Below are positions 24,790 to 36,875 of a DNA stretch of 64,000 nt, piece after piece. The first letter of the stretch is position 1, and every line of letters starts with the position of its first letter. The stretch is taken from assembly GCF_003597395.2 (NCBI RefSeq), contig NC_133771.1, positions 135,569,770 to 135,633,769 on the forward strand, given 5' to 3'. Below the pieces are notes generated by a model. The model was not told the DNA's origin, did no database searches, and was given only the letters and a program-made list of their open reading frames with translations. The translations under genes were made by a program, and so were the position numbers. This DNA is from Chelonoidis abingdonii (taxonomy: Eukaryota; Chordata; Testudines; Testudinidae).

Positions 24790-25230
24790 ATCCCCCTTTG
24801 AGAATACTCAACAAGCTTTTGGCTGAGTTTTCTCATACTCTGCGGACAAGATAATGATAAATGCCATGATGCTGGGGTTATCATAAGGGGGTACATCAGG
24901 AGTTCTGGGGAATGGGGGACACAAAGAAAACAAGCTATCAGGATGAGGGTGACCAGGCACAGCATTACCCCTGTGAGGAGGAGCCGCAAAGCCCCCCTTC
25001 TATTCCTCCCAGGTTGGGCAACCAACTCCAGAGGGAGTCAAACGTGGTAGGTTCCCTTTCTTGGCCTTCCTACTGCTCTAAAGCTCTGTTCGGCTGCTCT
25101 AAGGGCAGTGGGCCAAGTCTGGTACTCGAGATCACTCTGAATGGCCATTAGCTGGTCATTCAGGAAATACAACGAATTCTAAACATACTAGATCCACTGC
25201 ATGCCTTCCCAGCCTCAGTGATATTCAATA
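24790..25230 (-). pseudogene. Envelope-like C-terminal remnant
   Basis: The frame at 24768-25025 has a single hydrophobic segment (LLLTGVMLCLVTLILIACFL) about 15 residues after a basic stretch, and a cytoplasmic-like tail running towards the polypurine tract. Position between the integrase remnant and the 3' LTR is where env belongs. No surface-unit region, furin site or fusion peptide could be identified, and upstream frames contain stops. The call rests on position and the membrane segment. Confidence 0.4.
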
Positions 25231-25669
25231 CCATTTTCCTTGGTGTAGTCTATAATACACCTGATTAAACTATTCTCAGGTACTTTCAAAAGGCATCGAC
25301 ATTAATAGCATAGGAGGGGGGGTTACATTATTAGTCACTCTCCAATGGACACAGGGGCAGGCCTGTAGAAAACCCCAAACTCCTAATCATATACCACACT
25401 TCCAAGCATGGGTCCCACAAATGTTTCTCCGACAGTGTATATTCTTTGTTTCTTCATCAGGGTCAGTTCTTAATGTCCTTTTTAGTCAGGAATTCCTGGA
25501 CTTTAGCAATTACAGTGCAGTGAGTGTTCCTTCTTCTTTCCCAAAACAGTCGGGGCACAGTAGAATGTCAACTGGACAAGGGAGAGGTTACTAGCCACTT
25601 CCCCCACCTTGTCCAAATTTTCTTCAGAATTCTGACTTTTAGCACCTCTGTCCAGCAGTCAGGCACTTC

Positions 25670-25830
25670 AAGCAGTGGTGTTGGTAGTCAGCAGGACTTA
25701 ATAAGGGCCTTTTCAGCATGGAGCCAAAGCAGTCTTTCGTTGGTGGACCTTTACATCAATCCAGTTTCCTGGTTCCAAGGAGTGGCAGGGCTGCTAGGGT
25801 CTTCGGGTAGCGCTTCCTTACCTGTGAGAA
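25670..25830 (-). pseudogene. Retroviral integrase C-terminal remnant
   Basis: The minus strand carries a degraded GPY/F-type module: LEPGNWIDVKVHQRKTALAP, a stop where W is normal, then KGPY and VLLTT. This matches the C-terminal domain of gammaretrovirus-like integrases. Stops in frame make it non-functional. The rest of pol was not found upstream. Confidence 0.65.
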
Positions 25831-25849
25831 AAGAAACCTAACACATTTC

Positions 25850-28800
25850 ATTAGTGCCTGGCAGTGTTTTGCAGATCTCATAGCTGCGTGGGCACATTCA
25901 AGCCCCCCCCCCTTTTCTTGGTTGTCAGCCAAGTCTTGACTGTGAGTGGAGTCAGTGTCTAATTATTTTTTTCAGTTAACTCATTTTGTTCTTTGCCCTT
26001 TTTTCCTTCTTGGCTTCTTTTAACCTGCAAAGGGAACTTCCACTTTTCACTTATACACCTTTTTCCCAAAAATGAACACATAAACATTGTCATTATACAG
26101 TACATTAGTCTTATTATTCAATATATGCCACACATACCCTTTTACTAAAATAACCTTATTACAGAACTTTGGAGCAAGAAGCTAGAACAAGCACACCCAC
26201 TTTGAGGAGTTCATTCAATTCAACCTCTAGTCCAATAGCTTTCCACCATCCCCAGCCCCCTGGCTAGAAATCTGAGGTAGCCAGAAAGATCCCATGTACA
26301 ATATGGGGAGTGGGTTAACTTTTCATGTCTTTGCTTTCAAAGACTGCTGGTATGCAAATTTTAACAACAATTTTTGCAATTAACAATTTGGCTAATGAAG
26401 TTTCTTTTTCTTACTTAAGCAAATATCTTAGACTTTAATATATCACATTGTCCTGATTTATCCAAACACTTTGTATTCCCAAGTTGAACAAGACAAGTAT
26501 CTGCATTTTAATTTAACCTTTTGTTTGATTTTAAACTAGACTATTCTATAAAAATATTAAACACAACAATTCCGGCCACAAGACAAACACCACAAGACAA
26601 AACATAGAACACAAAACATAAATTCCTATTGTGCCAGTAATGCATGGTACATTGAATGCTGTTCAGCTGGCATCAGTTTTCTCTGGGTTATCTAAAAGAC
26701 AAAAAAACAGAGGTCTACCCCTTCTGGGCAGAATAATCATCGCTTAAAATATACAAATACCCTTTGTTGACTTCAGGCAAAACAGAGGAATTACCCCATA
26801 TTTTTCTTGTATTTGTTTCATAGGCAGCCCAGGTTTTCAATTACATAACACTGTAATACATTCTTCAGCTAATTTAACTAAATTGTTCATAGCCAAACCA
26901 AATGATTGCAATCGCAATACATTTCAGTTTTGCCTGAATTTATTTACAAACATTTCACAGACACCAGAACTTTCTTCTTTAGCTTTTTTTCAAAAAGTTC
27001 AGCTGCTGTTCCCTCCAGCAACTACAGAGTTAACTTCTCACTCTTTTTTTTCCACTCTCTGTCTGTTGCCTGCCCGCCTGGCCCGATCCTGCTTTTCTTT
27101 GCTGAACCGTCCCTTCCATGGCACCAACTTGTTCCACTACCAGTTTAGCTAGGAGGATGGGCTTCTCAACTAGCCCCACTTCTCCTGGTCTCTTCCCTTA
27201 AACATTTTTTACTCACAAGACTACCCGAGTCCTTTCTCGTGAGGCTTGCCACCTGGACAAAAACACATGGCCCATTGGGCAAAGGCCATTTATTTACAGT
27301 AAACATAAACAGAACCAGAAAGCTTTCCTTATCCTATTAGGGCTCACTTTTACTCATACAGTTTTCAACATATAACACCAGCAGTACCAAGCAAAAAGTA
27401 TAAAATAACAAGGGTAAAACAAATAGATGGTGTAAATTCTGCAGGGCTTCCCCCTTCTTAATTGCTCACCAAACTGTGACAAATTTCTGTTACCAATCTA
27501 TCCTCGTGTCAGGTGATCAGGCTGACACTACAGGATCATTGGGGGAAGATAAAGAAACACACCATATATCACTGAATTTTTTAAAGCTCCATTAATAAAA
27601 TAATAAAAAACAACGGAGAGTGTTGGGAACGCTCCCACATCACTCAGAAAAACATTAATGCCCCCCAAGCCCCTTTCATACTCACACACGTACGTCAGAC
27701 CGGCCACTTCTCTGTATAATGTTCAGAGAAGGGGGGAGGTGGACAGGAGATTATCCTGTATACAGCTTGTCCAGAATTTCCAAATGCTTCCTTCTTGGGA
27801 AGGCTGTTCTTTTACACCCTGGAATCTCCTGCGTCTCTTTCAGAGATTCCCAGTCCAAGTCGGCTGCCTGTGGCTTCTTTGGTGTCACCAAGCCACACTG
27901 CCTCAGGGATCACAAAGGCACACTGTTGGATCTTACCTGGACAGTTAAGCTTTGCAAATGTAATCTCAGTTCTGTAACTTATATTGCCTTTGGTTCACCT
28001 CTGTCAATTTTCCTTTTTCCACAGCCAGCTGGGGCCGAAAAGCAGTTTTCCTTTGTACTTAGCATAGTCTGCATTGATTCTTGACCTTGAACGCAGAGCA
28101 ACTTTCTTTTTATCCCTGGGCCAGCTGAATTTCAAATTAACCCGTTCCCTTCCTCAATAGACAAATTTGTTTCACGCTGTGTCAAGGCTTTTTTTTTTTT
28201 TTTTTTTTTTTTTGGTGATTAAATGCTCCTCTTAGATATATGATCTTATCTAGATTGAAGTACCTTCTAGTGGGCATTGTTTAGATGGATTTTCACGCGT
28301 GTAAATGTTCCAATTCTCTAAATACCTGCAGGTCGTTGAACCATAATGTACGTACATGTAAAATGCTGGGGTACCCTTAGGGGGTGAGATGGAATGTTTA
28401 GACTGTCCCCCACCCATTTTTTCACTACTTACACACACAGGGAGGGTGCCCTGTCCGCTGCTAGCGGCTCATAAACTAAGATTTTTCCCTACAGGGTACT
28501 CACACAGGAGAGGCTAACGAGGATGGCCACGACCCTCCTACACCTCCTTCAGCAAAGAGCATCGGCTAGTCTCTGGGAGACAGAGCCGCTTACTCTAATT
28601 GCATCCAGTGAGATGATCAGACTGTCAGTAGCCCACAACGGAAAGGAAAGGGGAAGGAAAATGGGTACACACACACCTAGACCCAGGTAGCTTCCTCACC
28701 GGACGATGCCAGGCCAAGTCAGCCCACCATGGTCGGACCTCCTAAAGATCCACTAGTTACCGGGCTTGCGTTAGAGTAGTCCTGGTCACGAGCTTTTGCT

Positions 28801-29171
28801 TCACAGGGTACTCTGGGCGTCTTCCGGTAACAGTCACTCACACTGGCCCCAAAGATTTTCCAATTAACCAGAATGCATTCCAAAAGGAGTGCACGCTAGG
28901 TCTCGTCCCTTTTATCCTTTGACTGTCCCTAACCCATTTTGAATTCCTTAAGGGGTGATCCTGGGATTTTTTTACGTCCCAGATCCTAACAGGCGTCAGA
29001 GTAATTGAAGGATCTTTATATTAAGTTTCCAGTCCTTACAGAACTTTTTCAAGTTTACTCTGAATATCAAGATCCAATCCAAACCACCTTCCAATCCTCA
29101 TTCTAAATCCTACCTTGTCCGTCCCCATACCTTAGAGGGAGAACCCTGGGCGTCCCCACCGGTTTCCCCTG
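25850..29171. other. Unassigned provirus interior
   Basis: Mostly AT-rich sequence without gag, protease or RT motifs that I can follow. A T-run of about 24 lies at 28190-28213. The stretch 27540-27720 and the stretch 28870-29160 look LTR-like in texture (short A-rich tails, TTTATTAATGG on the minus strand), so a second, older LTR element may be nested here, but no paired ends were found. Confidence 0.3.
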
Positions 29172-29407
29172 TTGGTTTCTTTCTTGGGTTTGTCTTGCAG
29201 TAGGAGGCTTCTGGGTACACATCTGGCTCTGTTGATCTGTTTCCTTATTTCCTTATTCGGGTATTGTAATTTGGAGAATGCTTGGTGGAGATTTTGTAGG
29301 TGTTGGTCTCTGAGGGGTTAGAGCAGATGTGGTTGTACCTCAGTGCTTAGCTGTAGACAATGGATCGTGTGGTGTGCCTGGGATGGAAGCTGGAGGCATG
29401 AAGGTAG
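29172..29407 (-). mobile_element. PLE internal fragment abutting the provirus LTR
   Basis: This matches the PLE at about 7190-7410, including AGTAGGAGGCTTCTGGGTAC and GGATGGAAGCTGGAGGC. It is part of the RT thumb/linker region of the same or a close family. It stops exactly at the LTR boundary (29408), where a primer-binding site should be. Confidence 0.75.
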
Positions 29408-29836
29408 TGTTGCAGGGGGCAACAGCTGGGGTTCGTTTGCCTGGTGTGTGTAGCCCCAATTATCATACCGGAGTGGAGAAGCGAATCTCTTTATTTGAAA
29501 TCAAATAAGGTGCAGGAGATACAAATCTCAAATCATGCACGAATTACTATCCGTTGCCATGTCTTATATACCTTACTTGTTTATAGAGATGTTCACAGGT
29601 GCTACAATTCATCATTTACAATTCATTAACTACCGGATCTTTTAATTAACTATATCCTTAACCAATACTACTGACCCCCCCTTTGATCGATTACATCCTG
29701 TACCATAAACAAAAGAACAAAAGAAAATGATAAATGATCACATGTACTCATGCTAGCTAGCAGGCCTGAGAATGTAAACTTCTGACCCCACGCCATATTG
29801 CCAGTTAATTGGAGCTTTGCCCCCACCCCTCTAACA
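29408..29836 (-). repeat. 5' LTR of the provirus
   Basis: The 429-bp unit begins TGTTGC and ends TAACA on the plus strand. It carries the same minus-strand TATA box (29563-29570) and AATAAA as the other LTR. On the minus strand it starts TGTTAGAGGGG. Confidence 0.85.
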
Positions 29837-29840
29837 ACTT

Positions 29841-31020
29841 GATTAGAGTGAGTCACTCCAAGAAGTAAAAGGGGCTAAGGTAGGAAATGGTCCAAGGAGG
29901 TATGATGTTCCCCTCTGGTGTTATCTGGACTGGTGATCTGCAAGGCCACTCCAATCCTTGACTCTGGGAGCCAGCCTTACCCTGCTCTGCTGTGAGAACC
30001 CCCACTCCTGGGCTGTTCATGCACAGCCTCTGGCATGTAAGCTGCTCCCAGCTACTTGCAAGCGAATGACACTAGCCAATATTTCCAGTCCCAGAAACAA
30101 CCCTAGGAACCTCCGTCTTGCAGTGTCCAGTTATGCCCACTGGACACTGCAAGCTTATGTAAGTTCATCAATTTAACAAAGAAATTGATATGTACCAGGC
30201 TTGTTATCCCAAGGAGAATTTCTGACACACTGCAAACTGAATGCACTGCCTCAGGAAGAATAAACAAACAGATTTATTAACTATAAAGGTAGATTTAAGT
30301 GATTATATGTCAAAGTATAACAAGTCAGATTTGGTCAAATGAAATAAACACAAAATGCCTTCTAAGCTGATCTTAACACTTTCAAAGTCCTTACAAACTT
30401 AGCTGCTTCTCAACACAGGCTGGCTCTTCAGCCAGGCTCTCCCCTTTGATCAATGGTTCAGTCTCTTGGTGGTGGTGGTGTCTGTAGATGTATGTGGAAG
30501 AGAGAGAGCATGGCAACATGTCTCTCCATTTTATCATGTCCTTTCTTTCCTCTTGGCTTTGCGCCCCCCCGCCCCTTCAGAGTCAGCTGAGCATTACCTC
30601 ATCGCAGTCCCAAACTGCCTAAAGGAAGGGGGTGACTCCCTCGAGGGTCTAACAGATTATTTTGTTGCTGTCTAAGCCAGTGTCCATTGTTCCTGTGAGG
30701 CTGAGCTGGGTTTGTCCCATCCATGCCCTGATGAGGTGTGAACTGCCTCCCTGTTCTTGGAGAGTTTTGCTTCAAGCCGTGAGGATACATTTTCAGCCTC
30801 ATAACTATATACATCAACTTATAACCTATAACCTTACTATAACATTACTGTAACAATTACTATAACATCACTATAACAACCATGCTCTATGCATTATGAG
30901 CCTTCCAAAGACCCCCAACGTTACAAACTTTGCATTGGATACCACACAATCATTTTATAAAGATGAAAATGAGGGTGTAGGGTGTTCCCTGAGGTATAGA
31001 GTGTCACAGGACGGTGGTGG
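29841..31020 (-). repeat. Interspersed repeat, probably an old LTR, minus strand
   Basis: On the minus strand the unit begins TGTGACACTCTATACCTC near 31018 and contains repeated TATAG/ATGTTATAG words (30820-30880 on the plus strand), a feature of a reptile LTR-like repeat. There is no paired copy or target duplication in view. Open frames across it lack motifs. Confidence 0.4.
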
Positions 31021-31984
31021 CTTAGCACCCCAAGGTGTCAAGTGTGGCTGCCAGCCATTGGGCCCTAGATTGGAGCTCAGTGTAGAGGACAGGCCTGGGG
31101 TTCCCTACCCACTCCGAAAGGCCATTAATCCACCAGGAGTTTTCACCAAGGTGAGAGACCTGCTGGAAAAAGCCTTGACTGTTCAATGGCTCTGCCCCGA
31201 TAAAATCTCTGTGCTAAAGGGAATGACTGGAAACTCTTGGGGTAGGGGCACACAATGGGAATCCACCATGCCAAAACCCCACCTAACCATTAGGCAGTAT
31301 TGTTGGTTATTATGCACCTTCTACAGCAACCTTAGTTACGATGGCCAAAAGCACTTCAGCTAGACCTGTCTAACAAGTTTCAAAAAGAAAAATATTTTCA
31401 GCATCACTTTATGACCCACATTATGCAACTGTACAAGGGAGCAGGGGGGTGTAAGGTGCCCCCAACTCTCCTGAATGGGCTAACTATAGCACACAGTACA
31501 GCACAAGGAGGAAGAACAGCCTCTGCAGGCCTGTTATTCCCCATCCCATGCAAGCGAGCAGGCAGGGGAAGGCACCATAACTGAGCCACTGTGGGTGGGG
31601 ATGTCACTGCAACAAGTATAGGGCTGAAACAGATAACTCCCCCCTGAAGCAACAAGAGAACCAGGCATCCTGCTTTGGCACTCTGAGTCACAATACGGTC
31701 CTTGATCTCAGAGTTTGTGGTCTAACCACACTGTAGTTCTATTTCTGTCTCAAGTGATCAGCAAAGTGAATGTGTGAAAATAGCACCTTCTGACTCAATG
31801 TATATTCCCTGTGTCTCTGAGTCATTGCTACTCATTTTACAGATAAAACATATTTTTGTTAGTTTTACAAGTGCCCCTGCAGAGACAATATGGCTAAGAA
31901 AGTGTGGACTGTAATCTATTCTGCTCCATAAATCAACACCACCATTGCCTGTTGAGTTCTGACTGCATAATCACTGGTACTAGT
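31021..31984. other. Intergenic DNA, nothing assigned
   Basis: A 155-codon open frame ends at 31363 but has no recognisable domain and runs across the boundary of the repeat before it. Confidence 0.4.
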
Positions 31985-32455
31985 GATTAGAACTGGGTGG
32001 AAAATGGATTTCCCATCCCATGAAAATTTTTGATATTTCAAAAATTGTCCTGTTCCACATCAGGATGAAACTGAGCTCTTTCCAAGTGTTTTGATGAAAA
32101 ACTATAGAGTAAAAGGGGCCCCAGAATAGCCTGGTGATTAGGGCATGCACCAGGAATATAGGAGACCCAGTTTGAATCAGAGACTTGAATCTGCAGGTTC
32201 AAGAAGACCCAACTTCAAGTCTCTGATTCAGACCTGGGTTTCCTGGATCCCACATGAGTATCCTAAACACCAGGCAATTGACTATTCTGGGGTGGGGTAT
32301 CTCTCTGTGGCTGAAAATTTCGTCTTAGATGTGAGCAATCTTTCCTGGTAAAAGTTTCATTAAAATGCATGTTTTACTGTGTATGTTCCTGAAAAATGTT
32401 TCGGTTTCAGCAAGTCGGTATTTTCTAGCAAAAGATCCCCAACCAGCATTGCTGG
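31985..32455. repeat. AT-rich MITE-like repeat with an internal palindrome
   Basis: The outer parts carry GAAAATTTTTGATATTTC-type words as in the repeats near 1800 and 5900. The inner part, 32112-32296, is a long imperfect inverted repeat; the best arms are 32166-32189 and 32214-32238 (24-25 bp with few mismatches). Confidence 0.5.
32112..32296. repeat. Inverted pair of tRNA-like (A box/B box) segments
   Basis: Reading inward from the left: TAGCCTGGTGATTAGGGC, resembling an RNA polymerase III A box with flanks, then CCCAGTTTGAATC, resembling a B box. From the right the reverse complement gives TGCCTGGTGTTTAGG and CCCAGGTCTGAATC. The two halves together make a foldback of roughly 85-bp arms. 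The tRNA likeness is weak and may reflect descent from a SINE head. Confidence 0.45.
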
Positions 32456-33081
32456 TGATGATTGGAGAAGCAGCAGGAATTAAGCTTGAAATTCAGATTC
32501 TAGGCTGGATTTGCAGAACTGAGAATTGAGATAAATCATATTTTGTAACCTGAGAAATATTATTAATTACTTTAAAGCACCCGTCATAGTTTGGTGTCAT
32601 AGAAACACGGAACAAAAAGAAAGCTGCCCCAAAGAAATTGCAATCTAAATATGATATGGAAGTCACTAAAAAATGATAAATACAGAGCTTTATTATACAT
32701 TTTTTACAGAATCACTTTTCTAAGCACAATTAAGTATTAAAACCTTGTTTTATCTTGTGCATATCTTCATAGGTCCACACAATAATCTCTCTATCTTCCC
32801 TCTCATTCAGGACTGGATAACATCCCTGTGGCAGCAACAGTGTTTGGATACATGGGAAAATAATATTAGGAAAGTCCTGATATTATTTTAGCTGTCTTTA
32901 ATGTTTTTAGCAGATGGATACAAAGAGAATTACAAATATGTGGCCAGCCAGTTCTTTGTGGACCACCAGCTAATGTTCTACAGATTGCTGGTAATCTATG
33001 GGCGTCAGTTGGAGAACCACTGCAGTAGCTAGAGAATAAACTGAAACAGATAATTGTAAGTGATGCCTTTCATATAATAAT

Positions 33082-33413
33082 GGCCATATCTACACTACAA
33101 GCTAAGGGTGTGATTCCCCTGCTCGTGTACACATACTTGTGCTAGCTCTCCTCAAGCTTGCATGAGTAGAAATTCCAGGATATCATGGTAGCATGGGCAG
33201 TGGAGTAGAGGCATAGCTGAGCCATACTGAGTACAAACCCACCTGAAATGGTGGGAATGTACTCAGCATGACTCAGCCAAGCTTCCACTGCTGCTATCCT
33301 TGCTTCCGTGGTGACACAACAATTTATCTTTGAGATAGCTTGATGAGAGCTAGCATGAGTACGTGTACACTAGTGGGGGCATCACATAGCTAGCTCGCAG
33401 TGTAGACATAGCC
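33082..33413. mobile_element. MITE with GGCTATGTCTACACTGC-type ends
   Basis: The left end is GGCCATATCTACACTACAAG. The right end reverse complemented is GGCTATGTCTACACTGCGAG. The 332-bp interior has no coding sequence. Related ends occur at 60285-60822 and near 37880. No clean target duplication was seen. Confidence 0.65.
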
Positions 33414-35372
33414 AAACTGAATAACAAAATAAGGGCCTGATCCCACTCCCATGGGAGTTTTGCCTTCAAAGAGAGTGGGATCAGGCTCCCACTGTCTGTA
33501 CTTGGGGCAGGATTAGATCCTAAAATGTGCAAATTGAATATCTAAATTTAATGGAGTGTCTGATTTAACATGCTGTCACTCTGCTCCATGTACTTTGCTT
33601 TGCATTGTCTGATGAAATAAGTGAGAATCTCAAAAGATTTTATGATTTAATTTAAGGAGTATGTTGCCAGACTGGGGAGGTCACAGGGAAATTTCTAGAC
33701 ATTTAATGACTTGTTTAAAAAGGTGAGGGAAATTTTGGAAATGCAGCCGGAGATCATTATTGCTATTGTAATAAAAATAGAAGAATGTAAAATAAACCCT
33801 AACATTTTATGCGTGGGGAGTTAAAAGTTGAACTGTGGGTTGTAATGGATACAATGTTCAGTTTACTGGAGTGGTCATTTCCTAGCAGCTAAACACCAGT
33901 ATAAGTAACTCAGAGGAAAGCAGAACTTTATTCGCAATGTTCCATAAGACTTTATATTTAGTTAGTTCAATTAAAGAAACCTCTGATGATTTTTTCTTCA
34001 TTTAAAACAAAACAAACAAAAAAGCCTGACTTTATCCATTTTATGTATCTAACTGCCATATATATATGATCACACTACTACTAACATTTCAGACAACTCA
34101 GTTCAGATAGTATTCAAATGTGTCCATTTCAGGTCACAGTAATCTAGTTAGCGGTCTGCATGTGCTAGGCATCCCAACAGGGAAACCCCCTTGGGTAGCC
34201 TTAGAGCTGAAGCTCCATCTTCACACCTACTTGGAGTGGTAAGTGCAGGGGGGCACTCACACAAGAGCTGTCTGCTCTGGTGGTGGGAAGGGCCACCAAA
34301 CACTCCTCTTTGGGCAGGCCAGATTATCCCACCTCCCAGACCTACCATTTCCTAGTTTTAGGTGGGCTGGCATCTGTCCTGGAGGAGGGAAGGCTAGCAA
34401 AGAGGTCTGCATGTTTGTAGGAGTGGGTGGAGACTGTTGACCTCACCCTAGCAGAATCATGATGGACTGGTAGTAGCAAGGGCCAGACTCTCCCTAGCCA
34501 CAATCTTCTGCTGCAGAGGGGTGGGCCTTCTAGAACAGGGGGGTTCAGCATTAATAACCCAGTAAGGTGAATAGCACAGTTCAGCCCTCTCAGAACTATT
34601 GTTCAGGCTGTTTGCAAACTCATGCAGACCTCACTGCCTTGTTCATGCTCTGCTCACATTCTCCTCCACAACCACGAGGCCTACAAAGATACATTTTAAA
34701 AAAGAGAGATAAAGTTCTGACATCATCACAGCACTCTTGGAGCTGAGGCCCTACACACATGCCTATTGTGCCTATACCAGCACTTGCTGTGCGTAAACTC
34801 TTTGGCTGAAGTAGGTAAGGCCTGGGAGGCAAACTCCATCCTTGAACTTGAAGAGCAGCTCTTCTATGGGCATTACTCCATCCTGTGAGCTGTTCTCCTG
34901 CACCAGTCGCAGGGGGAGTCCACTATGTCTAGCAGACCTTCCCTTTCCCTGTCCTGGCAAACCTTCCTGCTGACAAGTTCTACTAACAAGGAGGTGTGGT
35001 GACCCCCCCCCCCCCCACACACACACATGCAACCCCTTCAACACTCATCTCCCCCAAACCCTGCAGAGACCCTAAGCATACCCTCGTAACTCGGGTAAAA
35101 TCTGTACTGTCTGTGCTGAGAATTCCATATTACTAACAAAATCCAGGGCTGGGTAAATCTTCCCAGAGGCAGCAGCATTTGCCACTGAGAATATCCATGG
35201 GTTGTGGATAGGAGAACAGCACTCATATATGAAGGCTAGGTGTGATATAAGCAGGGAGACCTATTGAATAAGCAATCATGGACAATCTGATGTCTGTACT
35301 AACAGGGCATGGTGAAGCAGCAGGTGAAAATCCTGCCCCTATAAAATAGCACAAAAGCCCAAAGATTGCACT
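33414..35372. other. Intergenic DNA, nothing assigned
   Basis: A C-run followed by a CA repeat lies at 35005-35030. A palindromic scrap lies at 33432-33495 (GGGCCTGATCCCACTCCC mirrored by GTGGGATCAGGC). No gene is supported. Confidence 0.4.
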
Positions 35373-35767
35373 TGTGAAAGTAGAATGAATTATATTGTAA
35401 GAATAGAAAGGATTAAAGAAATGTTGTCTGTACCTTTAAGCAAAATTGTTGGAATGTTGCAATCCAGGTGTCAGGAATACAGACATTTAACATAGAACAA
35501 TTGCACCGTTTAAGGGCAATTGGTGAAGTATTAGCCTTAGATCGATAACAGTTAGTAAGGAAGTGGGATATGCATGCTGTGCCCCAGGTGATTTTTACTC
35601 TTTTTGCTTTCTTTGTCCCTTTGTCTAATTCCCACTCTTTTATCTGTATAAATAACACTGTTTAGGCCTTGCATGGCTACTCACATATTCTGAATGTTAT
35701 TGGCGGAGCGCTGCGCTAATAAACAGAGTGGTCTGACAAATTGTGAGTCCTGATTCTAGCTTTGACA
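35373..35767 (+). mobile_element. Solo retroviral LTR with 4-bp target duplication
   Basis: The 395-bp unit starts TGTGAAAG and ends CTTTGACA, and is flanked by CACT (35369-35372 and 35768-35771). Plus-strand signals are in LTR order: TATAAA at 35647-35652 and AATAAA at 35718-35723, about 65 bp downstream. A 4-bp duplication fits gammaretrovirus-like ERVs. It is unrelated by eye to the 24367/29408 LTRs. Confidence 0.8.
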
Positions 35768-36464
35768 CACTGGACATGGTGAACATAGGCCGCCATTGAA
35801 TAAGCCAGCAGCTGATCCTAACCACTGCCAGAAAGAATTCTGAAAAGACACATGAACCCTAAACAGTCAATGGCATTTGCTCACAGTTTTGGGGTCAGAT
35901 AGTTTTGGGGTCAGTGTGAAACAGTACTCCCTAGTAACTCACCACCAGATGTGGAAATCTGCATAATTAAATCTGCAAAGTAGCCTTGTAATCTGACTGG
36001 CAATCAGCATTGCCCTTGTACCCAGGCAGAACAATGTACAATAGACTAATGGGTGCAGTGATGTGGGTAACTGGTTATCCTGTATAATATCACTACTGGA
36101 AAATTACACAGTTCCTTGAGATCCTAGGTAAGAGAATAATATCTTTCTGCAGACACACTGCTTTCTAAGCACACAGTGACTTGATTCTGGAGCTCATATT
36201 ATCAGTTAGGATTGCAGGCAACCCAGGAAGAGGAAGAAAGAGAGCCAGCTTCATCACAAACTCTGTCACAATTGCAAAAGATGGAACGTAGTGGTCAACA
36301 ACTTCCCTATTGTTAAGATGAGTTCCTGTCTGCATCCTGTAGAACTTGCCCATACCGGTATTGCCCTGGCCTCTCCTTTTGTCATTCAGTGTTGAACGCA
36401 TTCTAAAACAATATGCATCTCCTCACCCTTTGGGGGCGAAGCCAGACTTTTAGGCACCTGCTCC
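35768..36464. other. Intergenic DNA, nothing assigned
   Basis: No coding region or repeat recognised between the solo LTR and the first assembly gap. Confidence 0.4.
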
Positions 36465-36875
36465 NNNNNNNNNNNNNNNNNNNNNNNNNNNNNNNNNNNN
36501 NNNNNNNNNNNNNNNNNNNNNNNNNNNNNNNNNNNNNNNNNNNNNNNNNNNNNNNNNNNNNNNNNNNNNNNNNNNNNNNNNNNNNNNNNNNNNNNNNNNN
36601 NNNNNNNNNNNNNNNNNNNNNNNNNNNNNNNNNNNNNNNNNNNNNNNNNNNNNNNNNNNNNNNNNNNNNNNNNNNNNNNNNNNNNNNNNNNNNNNNNNNN
36701 NNNNNNNNNNNNNNNNNNNNNNNNNNNNNNNNNNNNNNNNNNNNNNNNNNNNNNNNNNNNNNNNNNNNNNNNNNNNNNNNNNNNNNNNNNNNNNNNNNNN
36801 NNNNNNNNNNNNNNNNNNNNNNNNNNNNNNNNNNNNNNNNNNNNNNNNNNNNNNNNNNNNNNNNNNNNNNNNNNN
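36465..36875. other. Assembly gap (411 N)
   Basis: Run of N. Open frames that span it have no meaning. Confidence 0.99.

Larger units (their letters stand above)
24367..29836 (-). mobile_element. Decayed endogenous retrovirus provirus, minus strand
   Basis: Two LTRs in the same orientation (24367-24789 and 29408-29836) bracket about 4.6 kb. The outer flanks share ACTT (24363-24366 and 29837-29840), a 4-bp target duplication as in many gammaretrovirus-like (ERV1) elements. On the minus strand the 3' LTR is preceded by a polypurine tract (AAAGGGGGAT, 24790-24799). Upstream are an envelope-like membrane segment and an integrase C-terminal remnant. No intact gag, protease or RT was found between about 25850 and 29170, where the sequence is AT-rich and unassigned. 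No primer-binding site adjoins the 5' LTR; a PLE fragment does. The provirus cannot encode any complete viral protein. Confidence 0.8.

Noticed and set aside
24768..25025. Intact retroviral envelope
   Set aside because: Only one hydrophobic segment and tail; no surface unit, cleavage site or fusion peptide, and stops upstream.
30896..31363. 155-codon frame as a possible gene
   Set aside because: No recognisable motif, no promoter or splice context, and it overlaps the end of an interspersed repeat.
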